DNA from: CAYTEH01 sp964436765
GTDB taxonomy: Bacteria > Patescibacteriota > Gracilibacteria > Peribacterales > Peribacteraceae
Direction of reading: 5' to 3'
DNA length: 26,025 nt
Assembly (NCBI GenBank): GCA_964436765.1
Contig: CAYTEH010000019.1
Coordinates: forward strand, 1-26,025
The position numbers and the translations under genes were made by a program. This document shows positions 14,663-21,108 of the stretch, in pieces (the stretch's first letter is position 1; the number at the start of each line of letters is the position of its first letter). The notes beneath the pieces are model-generated. The model had not been told where the DNA came from. It worked only from the letters and a program-made list of their open reading frames with translations, and did not search any database.

Positions 14663-15403
14663 TCACACGGATATAAGCTCAAATACATCTTTTCCTATCT
14701 CAGTTAGATCAACAGATCTTGTTTGATTATTGAGCATGGTTAAACCGTTTGCCTGAAGTTCTCTGAAGGTATGGGCCAATCGCTCAATTCCTTTTTTATC
14801 CGTGCTCATACCAATTTTTGCAGCAAAATGATTGGATACTTGATTATCCCAATCACCGGCAATTAATTGACCACTCATATTCGTTGCACGTTCTAAACGC
14901 ACACCGTTCCAAAATTGATGTTTACTTAAAATTATTAGAGCTTGGACACTGATTCTTTCGATTTGAGATAAAGTATAATTTAACTCCTCGAACATCTTAT
15001 CCAAGTCTGACACTGACATATTTTTCAGGCAGCTTGCTAATAAATCCACAAACTCGGGATCGAAGTGGTCTTTATTTAGTATTTTGAAGATTTTTTGAAA
15101 CAGATTCAAACCCGTATTGCTGCTCAAAATTCTATTTATTGCTTCAGTGAACTGTTCTTGGGATTGCATTTTTTCTCTTAACTTTTCCCAAAGAACTGCC
15201 AATTTCGCAGCGTCGATTTTATCTCGATAAGTTTGGAAGAAATTGATTAAACCTCCAAATAAGGGAATTCTTTCAAAGATTTTTGCACCAACCGTTTCAA
15301 GCAGTATTTTGTTCTGTTTTTCTTGAGATAACTCAATTCCTCTAAGAGGATCTATCACATTTGACTTTGCTTTGACTAAAGAATTTTGATGACTAGGCAA
15401 CAT
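14663..15403 (-). CDS. hypothetical protein, AT-rich, behind tRNA-Val
   Basis: A 246-residue, largely helical protein that I do not recognise. The C-terminal third (RLERATNMSGQLIAGDWDNQVSNHFAAKIG...LAHTFRELQANGLTMLNNQTRSVDLTEIGKDVFELI) resembles a winged-helix-like arrangement ending in a typical 'LTEIGKDVFELI' helix, but this is only an impression. Composition is markedly AT-rich compared with the rest of the window, a sign of transfer. The start codon is 11 nt downstream of the CCA end of tRNA-Val on the same strand, with no separate promoter visible between them, so it may be transcribed with the tRNA. Confidence 0.72.
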   Translation of the reverse strand: MLPSHQNSLVKAKSNVIDPLRGIELSQEKQNKILLETVGAKIFERIPLFGGLINFFQTYRDKIDAAKLAVLWEKLREKMQSQEQFTEAINRILSSNTGLNLFQKIFKILNKDHFDPEFVDLLASCLKNMSVSDLDKMFEELNYTLSQIERISVQALIILSKHQFWNGVRLERATNMSGQLIAGDWDNQVSNHFAAKIGMSTDKKGIERLAHTFRELQANGLTMLNNQTRSVDLTEIGKDVFELISV

Positions 15404-15414
15404 ACAAACCTATG

Positions 15415-15491
15415 TGGTGGCCAATACTGGATTCGAACCAGTGACCTTTCGAATGTGAATCGAACGCTCTAACCAGCTGAGCTAATTGGCC
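15415..15491 (-). tRNA. tRNA-Val, anticodon CAC
   Basis: The minus strand folds as a full cloverleaf. The acceptor GGCCAAT pairs with ATTGGCC, the D stem is GCTC/GAGC, and the anticodon stem TTCGA/TCGAA holds loop TTCACAT with anticodon CAC (valine GUG). The T arm is ACTGG-TTCGAAT-CCAGT. The discriminator A is followed by an encoded CCA (15417-15415). Length is 74 nt plus CCA. It sits at one side of an AT-rich islet. Confidence 0.96.
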
Positions 15492-15504
15492 AAAAAGCCG
15501 GGAT

Positions 15505-15533
15505 ACCATACTCCTTTTTCTTTGCATCTACAA
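15505..15533 (-). promoter_or_regulatory. promoter of tRNA-Val
   Basis: On the minus strand TTGTAG (15533-15528), 17 nt, then TATGGT (15510-15505). The -10 ends 13 nt before the tRNA 5' end. Both boxes are moderate matches. Confidence 0.45.
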
Positions 15534-15556
15534 TTGGCAATTCGGCTTATGGAGCG

Positions 15557-15805
15557 ATGCAAAATACAACGATAGTTTATTGCCATTTTTGCCAAGAGAG
15601 ATACAATTCATTCCCAATGATCTTCAGTAAGAAAAATGCCGGCAAATGGGTCGCCAGTAAAGGTGATAAAGTTATTGCTACAGGCAAAAAGCTTCCGGCT
15701 TTGATGAAGAAAATCGAATCGCGGACAGACAAGAATGAAATCGGATTCGATCTTGTTCCACCTCAGCAATATTTCGCGGGTTTTTGTGGAGTTTCCATAT
15801 ATTGA
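15557..15805 (+). CDS. DUF5678-like small protein
   Basis: An 82-residue protein. The core GKWVASKGDKVIATGKKLPALMKKIES fits the DUF5678 pattern (GkWVA..gdkVia.Gk.l.el..k) as I remember it. An N-terminal CHFC pair precedes it. Its 3' end overlaps by 71 nt the start of a retropepsin-like gene on the same strand, so the two are translated from one mRNA. Composition is AT-rich like the rest of the islet. Function of the family is unknown; small DUF5678 proteins are often beside retropepsin-like proteases. The family call is moderate. Confidence 0.62.
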   Translation: MQNTTIVYCHFCQERYNSFPMIFSKKNAGKWVASKGDKVIATGKKLPALMKKIESRTDKNEIGFDLVPPQQYFAGFCGVSIY

Positions 15806-16199
15806 ATGCGAGGGCAGCAGGAATAAGGTCTATCGACCTTATCTTCCCGTAACCATGAGTTACAAGGAAAAACGGTTCTTTGTTGCACATGCTCTTATCG
15901 ATACAGGAGCAGACGTATCTATCCTGCCAATAGACATAGCGCATATATTGGAAATTGAACTTGATGATTCAAGGGGAATAGAAATGGGCAGTGCTGGAGG
16001 AGGAAAATTCCTAGCATTGCCATCCCAAAAACCCGTTCACTTTTGCATACAAAAAACAGGGCATCGTCCCATAAAATGGGACGGAATCATCTATTTCGCA
16101 CCACGTGAGCCGATCGTGTTAATCGGGCATTTTCACTGCCTGGAAAAGCTTGGATTGTTCTTTGACGGTCCAAGGAGAAAATTACAGATACGAACATAA
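15735..16199 (+). CDS. retropepsin-like aspartic protease
   Basis: A 154-residue protein with the single-domain aspartic protease motif ALIDTGADVSILP (catalytic Asp56 in DTGA), which works as a homodimer. A later hydrophobic strand EPIVLIGHFHCLEKLGLFFDGPRRKLQI resembles the LLGxxxF...F segment of prokaryotic retroviral-like proteases. No transmembrane segment is seen. The ATG at 15735 overlaps the upstream ORF; a later start at 15855 would be close to the active site and is less likely. The stop is 2 nt before the ATG of the deacetylase gene. AT-rich, unlike what follows. Substrate unknown. Confidence 0.8.
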   Translation: MKSDSILFHLSNISRVFVEFPYIECEGSRNKVYRPYLPVTMSYKEKRFFVAHALIDTGADVSILPIDIAHILEIELDDSRGIEMGSAGGGKFLALPSQKPVHFCIQKTGHRPIKWDGIIYFAPREPIVLIGHFHCLEKLGLFFDGPRRKLQIRT

Positions 16200-16201
16200 C
16201 C

Positions 16202-17035
16202 ATGAAACGCCTCATCATCAATGCCGACGACCTGGGGATGAACGCCGCGCGTTCGCACGGGATTTTCCTCGCCTTCGAACAGGGCATCGTGCGGAACGCC
16301 ACGCTGATCCCGAACGGCAGCCACAGCGACCAGGCGGCCAAACACGCGCGGGAACGCGACCTTCCCACGGGTCTCCACCTGAACTTCACCGAGGACTTTC
16401 CGCTCAGCAAACCCGATCATGTGAGCACGCTTTTGACCCCCGGCGGCATGTTCCGCGACCGTCACGAGCTCAAACGCCTGCTGGATGCGGGATCGGTGGA
16501 ACGGGAGCACATCGAACGCGAGGCCCGCGCGCAGATCGAATGGATGCTCGATACCTACGGCCAACCCACGCACCTCGATAGCCACCACCACATCCACATC
16601 CAGCCGTTCATCGTCCCCATTCTCATCCCCATCCTCGACCGCTACGCGATCCCGGCGGTGCGCATCCCGTACGAACCGTTGCCGCCCGTGGGCTGGAACA
16701 TCACGGAGGAGCAGTTGGCCAAATCGAAAGCGATCAGCGACATGGCCGCCGCAGCGCGACCACTCTATGCCGCAAACGGCATCCGCACCACCGATCACTT
16801 CCGCGGCCTCGCAATGAGCGGCAATGCCAGTAAAAAAGTCCTCCGCCACATCCTGAGCCGCCTCCCCGAGGGCACCACCGAACTGATGACTCACCCCGGC
16901 AGCCCGGCTGCGTATGGGACTCCATTTGACCTGGATCCGCAGCGCCAGACGGAATTCAACATGCTCATCGACGATACGATGCCCGCGCAGCTGAAGGGGT
17001 ATGGGATTGAGCTGTGTTCGTATCAGGATCTTTGA
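16202..17035 (+). CDS. ChbG/YdjC-family carbohydrate deacetylase
   Basis: A 277-residue member of the YdjC/ChbG family, metal-dependent deacetylases of N-acetylated sugars (chitobiose and similar). The N-terminal LIINADDLGMN carries the family Asp pair (9-10), TGLHLNFTE a conserved His, and LDSHHHIHIQP the His cluster of the metal site. ELMTHPGSP near the C-terminus holds another conserved His. Codon use returns to GC-rich here, so it probably does not belong to the AT-rich islet, although it begins 2 nt after the protease stop. The actual sugar is unknown; a role in envelope sugar or salvage metabolism is inference. Confidence 0.9.
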   Translation: MKRLIINADDLGMNAARSHGIFLAFEQGIVRNATLIPNGSHSDQAAKHARERDLPTGLHLNFTEDFPLSKPDHVSTLLTPGGMFRDRHELKRLLDAGSVEREHIEREARAQIEWMLDTYGQPTHLDSHHHIHIQPFIVPILIPILDRYAIPAVRIPYEPLPPVGWNITEEQLAKSKAISDMAAAARPLYAANGIRTTDHFRGLAMSGNASKKVLRHILSRLPEGTTELMTHPGSPAAYGTPFDLDPQRQTEFNMLIDDTMPAQLKGYGIELCSYQDL

Positions 17036-17038
17036 AAA

Positions 17039-17109
17039 GCGGATTACGAATTTCGGATTACGGAAAATACGGAAGTTTTCGTAATCCGTAATCCGCGTTT
17101 CCGTAATTC
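17039..17109. repeat. inverted word array between convergent genes
   Basis: GGATTACG-type words run forward (GCGGATTACG 17039-17048; GGATTACGGAAAA 17055-17067) and then reversed (TTTTCGTAATCC 17076-17087; CGTAATCCGC 17087-17096; TTTCCGTAATTC 17098-17109). They can pair as a long hairpin that likely terminates both chbG and dcd. Confidence 0.85.
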
Positions 17110-17112
17110 TAT

Positions 17113-17712
17113 TCACTTCGCGAACTCCACGTCCGCATCCAGCCTGCTTTCCTCCGGAAGCAGCTGCCCCTGGTACTTGCTGTTCGGCTTCATATGATAG
17201 GGCGTATCGGCGGCGCTGCTCATCTGCTCGAACGCGATCTGGCAGATGCGCATCCCGGGGTACAGCGCGATGGGCATGCGGTTTAAGTTGCTGATCTCGA
17301 GCGTGATGGTCCCCGAGAAGCCGGGATCCACGAAGCCCGCGGTGCTGTGGACGATGATTCCCAGGCGCCCGAGGCTCGACCGGCCTTCCACGCGGGCCAC
17401 GAGGTCGTCGGGGATGGTGATGATTTCCTGGGTCACTCCCAGCACGAATTCGCCGGGCTGCACCATGTAGGGCTCGTCATCGGGGATGGTGATCATGCGC
17501 ATGTTGCCGGTGAAGGTCTCGGGCTTGCGGGGGTCGATGACGGCGAACTTGCTGTGCTCGTACAGCTTGAACGAATTCCCGAGGTGGAAATCCATGCTGC
17601 TCGCGTGGATGTGCTCGACGTACTTGGCTGCCTGCGATGCGCCCAGGGGGAACTCGACTTTCACGCGCCCGGTGGCAATGGCCATCTTGATGTCGCGGTC
17701 GGAGAGGATCAT
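17113..17712 (-). CDS. dcd: dCTP deaminase
   Basis: A 199-residue trimeric dUTPase-fold enzyme deaminating dCTP to dUTP for dTMP synthesis. It starts MILSDRDIKMAIATGRV. The signature is VEGRSSLGRLGIIVHSTAGFVDPGFSG followed by TITLEISNLN with the catalytic Glu. The C-terminal KYQGQ...PEESRLD region is typical. The frame is open 22 codons upstream to 17778, but ATG 17712 is the normal family start. It is convergent with chbG and divergent from the 605-aa gene. The bifunctional dCTP deaminase/dUTPase type cannot be excluded. Confidence 0.93.
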   Translation of the reverse strand: MILSDRDIKMAIATGRVKVEFPLGASQAAKYVEHIHASSMDFHLGNSFKLYEHSKFAVIDPRKPETFTGNMRMITIPDDEPYMVQPGEFVLGVTQEIITIPDDLVARVEGRSSLGRLGIIVHSTAGFVDPGFSGTITLEISNLNRMPIALYPGMRICQIAFEQMSSAADTPYHMKPNSKYQGQLLPEESRLDADVEFAK

Positions 17713-17820
17713 AACGATGGGAGAGAACGTACAGAAAGCGTACCACCGCCCACGGTATTTGCCATGGGGCCCAGACACAAAATGTACTCAGATCAATTGA
17801 AGAATGCAGCTGTTTTGCCG

Positions 17821-17828
17821 CATACTGT
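17821..17828 (+). promoter_or_regulatory. -10 region for the 605-aa gene
   Basis: CATACT (17821-17826), 10 nt before ATG 17837, overlaps TACTGT (17823-17828), 8 nt before it. The surrounding sequence resembles the leader of the 9642 gene. Confidence 0.4.
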
Positions 17829-17836
17829 CCGTCCGC

Positions 17837-19654
17837 ATGGCCCGCACAATGGAACGCACGGCCGACGACGCAACGGACTCTCAGCAGGAGGACCGCGTGT
17901 GGCAGGATAAATGCGCCGACGTGCGCGGGAATATCGAACAGATGCTCCGGTCTGCCTCCCGGTCGAGCAAGCTTCTGAAGGACAAGGACGTCGCCGATTA
18001 CATGAAGGGCATTTCGACGCAGGCCATGAAGGAAGGCGGAGCCGATTCGGCGAAGACGGAACACCAGTGGCTCGTGGACAACGAAAAAAAGTACGCGCCG
18101 CTGATGGTGCAGAAGGCGCAGGCGTATTCGGAAAAATTCTTCAACGCCATCGGCAAGGCGAAGGCCGACGGTGCGCTAGACCAGGAAAGCGTGCGGAAAC
18201 TCGAGAACATGCTGACCCGTCGCAGCTTCACGTTCGACCAGGTGAAAGCGTTCTTCGAGGCGGATGGAGCCAAAAAGAGCGAATTCGACATCTGGATGGA
18301 CAACTGGGCGACGCTGGGGAAGCTCATGAAAGAGCTCAAAGAGCTCAAAAAGAAGACAATCATCCTCAAGGGCGTCGTACCGTCGGTGGATCTGCTGGAC
18401 ACGGATGCCTTCCGGAAACTCAAGGTGCCCGAGCGGATCGCGATGGCCAAAAAGGGGTACGCGGACCTGGTGAAGTACGAGTACGGCCGCGAGAAGGACT
18501 TCGGCACGGCCAAGGCGATGCTCCGGCGCGCCGTGGAGGCAGGCGGCCTCGCGCCCTCCAAAGTGGACGGGTGGCTCGCGCATATCTTCCAGAAACCCGA
18601 AGCCGCCCTGTACGTGCAGCACGTGCTTCCCCACCGCGTGAGCGACTGGATCAAGGACGGGCAGACGTACGCGGCGCTGCAGGACCGCGCAAAGAAAGCG
18701 GGCATCCCCTGCCGCGAACCCCAGGACTACGTGAGCCTGAGTTACAAGGAACGGCGCAGCGAGACGGTGAAACTGAAGGAAAAGCTGGACGGCATCGAGA
18801 AGGCCTCGCGCCATCCCGTGCTCGCGCAGGTGCAGGAAGCGCTCGACAACGACGCGTTCGATCTCGCGAAGAAACTTGCCGACGGCGCGGCGAGGATGAA
18901 TATGACGGGCGCAGACAAGAAGTACCTGTTCGACCTGAACCAGCAGATCGATATGGAACTGAAAGCATCCAAGGGAATGAAATCGGGCAAGGGGAAGAGC
19001 CCCGAGGTCGAGGTGCTGGAGAAACGCGCGGAACTGGAGAAGGAAATGCACAAGTTGCCACGGGAAATGTTCGAGTATTACGTATGGGCGTTGCGGGAAG
19101 GGGGGCCGCTGAAATGGGCGCGCATACGCCGCCTCCGGGTATGGCACTACAATATGAAATGGGCGCACAGGCACGGCTTCATGGCGGATGAGAAAACGCT
19201 CCAGAAAGTGAAAGATGGTGCCAAAATCGATACCGAGCGGATCAAGGAAGAAGGCCGGCACCGCCAGAAGGGCATCGAAATGATCGACCTCGGGGACAAG
19301 AGCAAGCAGGTGGATCTGGACCGCCCCATCGCGACGGGCGAGGCGCGCGGAGCCACCTACATGACCTACAGCAAGGAAGATGTCGACCAGCTGCGCAAAA
19401 TGGTCGATGACGACGTAACCTCGGAAAAGAAAAATTACTGGGGTCTGGCGGTCGGCAAGGAGACGACGCTCAAAAAGACCCTCGAAACCTACGACCCCAT
19501 GTCGAGCGCGCTGAAAGGCCTCGAGAGCGCCGAGAAAGCGGCCGGCAAACAGGATGACAGGGTCCTTGTGGGATATGATACGATTTCCAGCGACCTGCAG
19601 CGGAAATATTCGTCTTCACAGCAGCCTGATGCCGAGATGGCGACCGCCGCGTAA
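17837..19654 (+). CDS. large charged helical protein, unknown
   Basis: A 605-residue protein rich in Lys, Glu, Asp and Ala with no signal peptide or membrane segment. Long helical, partly coiled-coil-like stretches are evident (for example LGKLMKELKELKKKTIILKG; SPEVEVLEKRAELEKEMHKL). A conserved-looking aromatic/basic patch ALREGGPLKWARIRRLRVWHYNMKWAHRHGF lies near residues 415-447. I recognise no enzyme motif. ATG 17837 is chosen over 17804 because the earlier ORF start lies upstream of the -10 region. The end is Ser/Gln/Ala-rich. The next gene, a lipoprotein, starts 19 nt later. Possibly a lineage-specific structural protein. Confidence 0.82.
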   Translation: MARTMERTADDATDSQQEDRVWQDKCADVRGNIEQMLRSASRSSKLLKDKDVADYMKGISTQAMKEGGADSAKTEHQWLVDNEKKYAPLMVQKAQAYSEKFFNAIGKAKADGALDQESVRKLENMLTRRSFTFDQVKAFFEADGAKKSEFDIWMDNWATLGKLMKELKELKKKTIILKGVVPSVDLLDTDAFRKLKVPERIAMAKKGYADLVKYEYGREKDFGTAKAMLRRAVEAGGLAPSKVDGWLAHIFQKPEAALYVQHVLPHRVSDWIKDGQTYAALQDRAKKAGIPCREPQDYVSLSYKERRSETVKLKEKLDGIEKASRHPVLAQVQEALDNDAFDLAKKLADGAARMNMTGADKKYLFDLNQQIDMELKASKGMKSGKGKSPEVEVLEKRAELEKEMHKLPREMFEYYVWALREGGPLKWARIRRLRVWHYNMKWAHRHGFMADEKTLQKVKDGAKIDTERIKEEGRHRQKGIEMIDLGDKSKQVDLDRPIATGEARGATYMTYSKEDVDQLRKMVDDDVTSEKKNYWGLAVGKETTLKKTLETYDPMSSALKGLESAEKAAGKQDDRVLVGYDTISSDLQRKYSSSQQPDAEMATAA

Positions 19655-19673
19655 CCACTTTCCTTCTCTTCAT

Positions 19674-20258
19674 ATGACACGCCGCTCCCTCCTCTTCGCC
19701 CTGCCCCTCCTGCTCGCGCTCGCCGCGTGCGGCGGGCCTGCCGTCTCCGCCGACGCGGAGGCGCGCATGGAGAACCCGCTCTACGCCCAGCGCTACTGGG
19801 CCGAGCTCGTCGACCGCATGACGATGATGCAGATCCAGAAGGACCCGCTCCTGGAAGACGCGGGCAAAGCCGCGCTGGCGGAAAGCGCAAAGCAGGACGC
19901 GCTCACGCGCGAACGTGCGGCCGACGCAGAAGTGCGCAAGGGGCTCAACGGCGTATTCATCCCCATCAAGGAAGCAACGGAGGGACAGGTCCTGCTGCTC
20001 GACGGAACGCTCTGGTTTGGCACGACGTTCATCGCGTATCCGGGCCCCGACCTGCACGTGTTCCTCACCGCAGCCGTCGACCCGCGCGATGTCGCCTTCC
20101 CCGACTCGACGGCACTCGATCTGGGCCTCCTAACGTCGCCCTACGGCGACCAGAAGTACGTGCTCCCCGCATCAGACAAAGACAAGCCCTACCGCACGGC
20201 GGTGCTGTGGGATGTGAAGCTCGGGCGGCTATATGGATTCGCACAGCTGGCGAAATAA
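19674..20258 (+). CDS. DM13-domain lipoprotein
   Basis: A 194-residue lipoprotein. The signal peptide ends in LALAAC with lipidated Cys19. The C-terminal part (about 100-194) matches the DM13 domain: DGTLWFGTTFIAYPGPDLHVFLTAAVDP, LDLGLLTSPYGDQKYVLP and a final TAVLWDVKLGRLYGFAQL. The family's GPDLxVxL and LGxLKxxxGxQxYxxP motifs are clear. DM13 has been proposed as a redox-related domain, but its cofactor is not established and its usual Cys in the WC motif is replaced here by Asp (LWDVK). It follows the 605-aa gene and converges on a DsbA-like lipoprotein gene. ATG 19674 gives a complete signal peptide. Confidence 0.85.
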   Translation: MTRRSLLFALPLLLALAACGGPAVSADAEARMENPLYAQRYWAELVDRMTMMQIQKDPLLEDAGKAALAESAKQDALTRERAADAEVRKGLNGVFIPIKEATEGQVLLLDGTLWFGTTFIAYPGPDLHVFLTAAVDPRDVAFPDSTALDLGLLTSPYGDQKYVLPASDKDKPYRTAVLWDVKLGRLYGFAQLAK

Positions 20259-20275
20259 GAAAACAATTCATCTGA

Positions 20276-20305
20276 AAGGAGCGGGTCTCGTGGGCCCCGC
20301 TCCTT
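20276..20305. terminator. GC-rich hairpin after DM13 gene
   Basis: AAGGAGCGGG (20276-20285) pairs perfectly with CCCGCTCCTT (20296-20305) around a 10-nt loop. It lies 17 nt after the stop. There is little T-tract, but position and stability suggest a terminator. Confidence 0.7.
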
Positions 20306-20333
20306 GAAGATACGATGTAGGGAAAAGAGAGTC

Positions 20334-20367
20334 CATGAAAGGAAAACCGCCAGGTTTTCCTTTCATG
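20334..20367 (-). terminator. 15-bp hairpin at end of DsbA-like gene
   Basis: CATGAAAGGAAAACC (20334-20348) pairs perfectly with 20353-20367 around a 4-nt loop. It abuts the stop codon of the minus-strand DsbA-like gene, so it is that gene's probable terminator. Confidence 0.75.
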
Positions 20368-20964
20368 CTAGAGCTTCGGCCCTCCCGTCGCCAGCGCGGC
20401 CTCGATCGCTTTCGTGAGGTCATCCATGGTGGACGCGACCTTCTGCCCATTGACGAAATAGGTGGGGGTTCCCTGTACGCCGATTTTCACACCCTGATCG
20501 TATTCGGCCAGGATCGCATCGCGCTTGATGTGCGACTTGGTGCAGCGGTCGAAGGTGTCCATATCCAGCGAGAGAGCCAGCGCCCAATCGCGGATGATTC
20601 CTTTCTTGAGCTCCGGCTGCTTCTGGAACGCGATGTCCAAAAATTCCCAGAACTTGCCCTGGTCGGCCGAACACTCCGATGCCTCTGCCAGATCAAGCGC
20701 GAAACGATGGATGTTCCTGAGAGGGAAATGCATGAAATCGAAGCGGACGGACTGGCCGTACTTCTCTATAAGCGGTGTGTTGATGGCCGTGTGCGCAGCC
20801 ATGCAGGCGGGGCACTGGAGGTCGGCGAATTCCTGTATGCGCACGGTGGCGTTGGCGTTGCCCTTCGGAGGGCGGCTGAGCGTGCCGGAGAGGCCGGTGG
20901 TATCCACGCACGCGGCGAGGAGGACCGTGAACGTAAGAAGAGTTGCGAGAGTGAGGCGTTGCAT
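20368..20964 (-). CDS. DsbA-like thiol:disulfide lipoprotein
   Basis: A 198-residue lipoprotein: signal peptide MQRLTLATLLTFTVLLAAC with lipidated Cys19, linker, then a DsbA-type thioredoxin fold. The active site is CPAC (residues 51-54) in VRIQEFADLQCPACMAA. The helical insertion follows, and the cis-Pro loop is VQGTPTYFVNG (Pro167). It resembles the DsbA/BDSA family (thioredoxin_4) common in bacteria without classical DsbB partners. It probably oxidises or shuffles disulfides in exported proteins on the outer face of the membrane; the Cys-containing exported protein at 9642 is a possible client (inference). The long ORF to 21720 is mostly antisense to dnaX; ATG 20964 is chosen for the signal peptide and a TACGAT box 8 nt upstream. 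Confidence 0.9.
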   Translation of the reverse strand: MQRLTLATLLTFTVLLAACVDTTGLSGTLSRPPKGNANATVRIQEFADLQCPACMAAHTAINTPLIEKYGQSVRFDFMHFPLRNIHRFALDLAEASECSADQGKFWEFLDIAFQKQPELKKGIIRDWALALSLDMDTFDRCTKSHIKRDAILAEYDQGVKIGVQGTPTYFVNGQKVASTMDDLTKAIEAALATGGPKL

Positions 20965-20972
20965 AGAGCCCC

Positions 20973-20978
20973 ATCGTA
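20973..20978 (-). promoter_or_regulatory. -10 box for DsbA-like gene
   Basis: TACGAT on the minus strand lies 8 nt before the ATG at 20964, the leaderless spacing. Confidence 0.5.
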
Positions 20979-21037
20979 GCCGAAAAAGCATAAGAACCAA
21001 ATACAGAAAAACCGCCACCAACACCCCTTCATTTTCC

Positions 21038-21087
21038 CTCTGTACCTTCTGTCCCTTTTCCTCTGTCCCCTCTGTCCCTTCTGTCCC
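21038..21087 (+). repeat. 9-nt tandem word array before dnaX
   Basis: CTCTGTACC, TTCTGTCCC, a 5-nt TTTTC break, CTCTGTCCC, CTCTGTCCC and TTCTGTCCC: five near-identical nonamers. It ends 9 nt before the -10 box of dnaX, so it covers the -35 region. Confidence 0.88.
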
Positions 21088-21096
21088 TTGACGTTC

Positions 21097-21102
21097 TATA
21101 CT
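21097..21102 (+). promoter_or_regulatory. -10 box for dnaX (leaderless)
   Basis: TATACT lies 6 nt before the ATG at 21109. The spacer is six C and there is no Shine-Dalgarno. Confidence 0.6.
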
Positions 21103-21108
21103 CCCCCC

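Noticed and set aside
15415..15491. tRNA-Val as an integration attachment site
   Set aside because: No copy of the tRNA 3' end was found elsewhere in the window and no integrase gene is seen, so only base composition hints at integration.
17911..19191. 426-aa plus-strand ORF in another frame of the 605-aa gene
   Set aside because: Arg/Gly-rich shadow frame. The 605-aa frame has balanced composition, a promoter and a sensible end.
21038..21087. CRISPR-like array
   Set aside because: The repeats are 9 nt with no spacers of regular length, and no cas gene is present.
21088..21093. TTGACG as the -35 box of dnaX
   Set aside because: It is only 3 nt from the TATACT box, far from the 17-nt spacing required.
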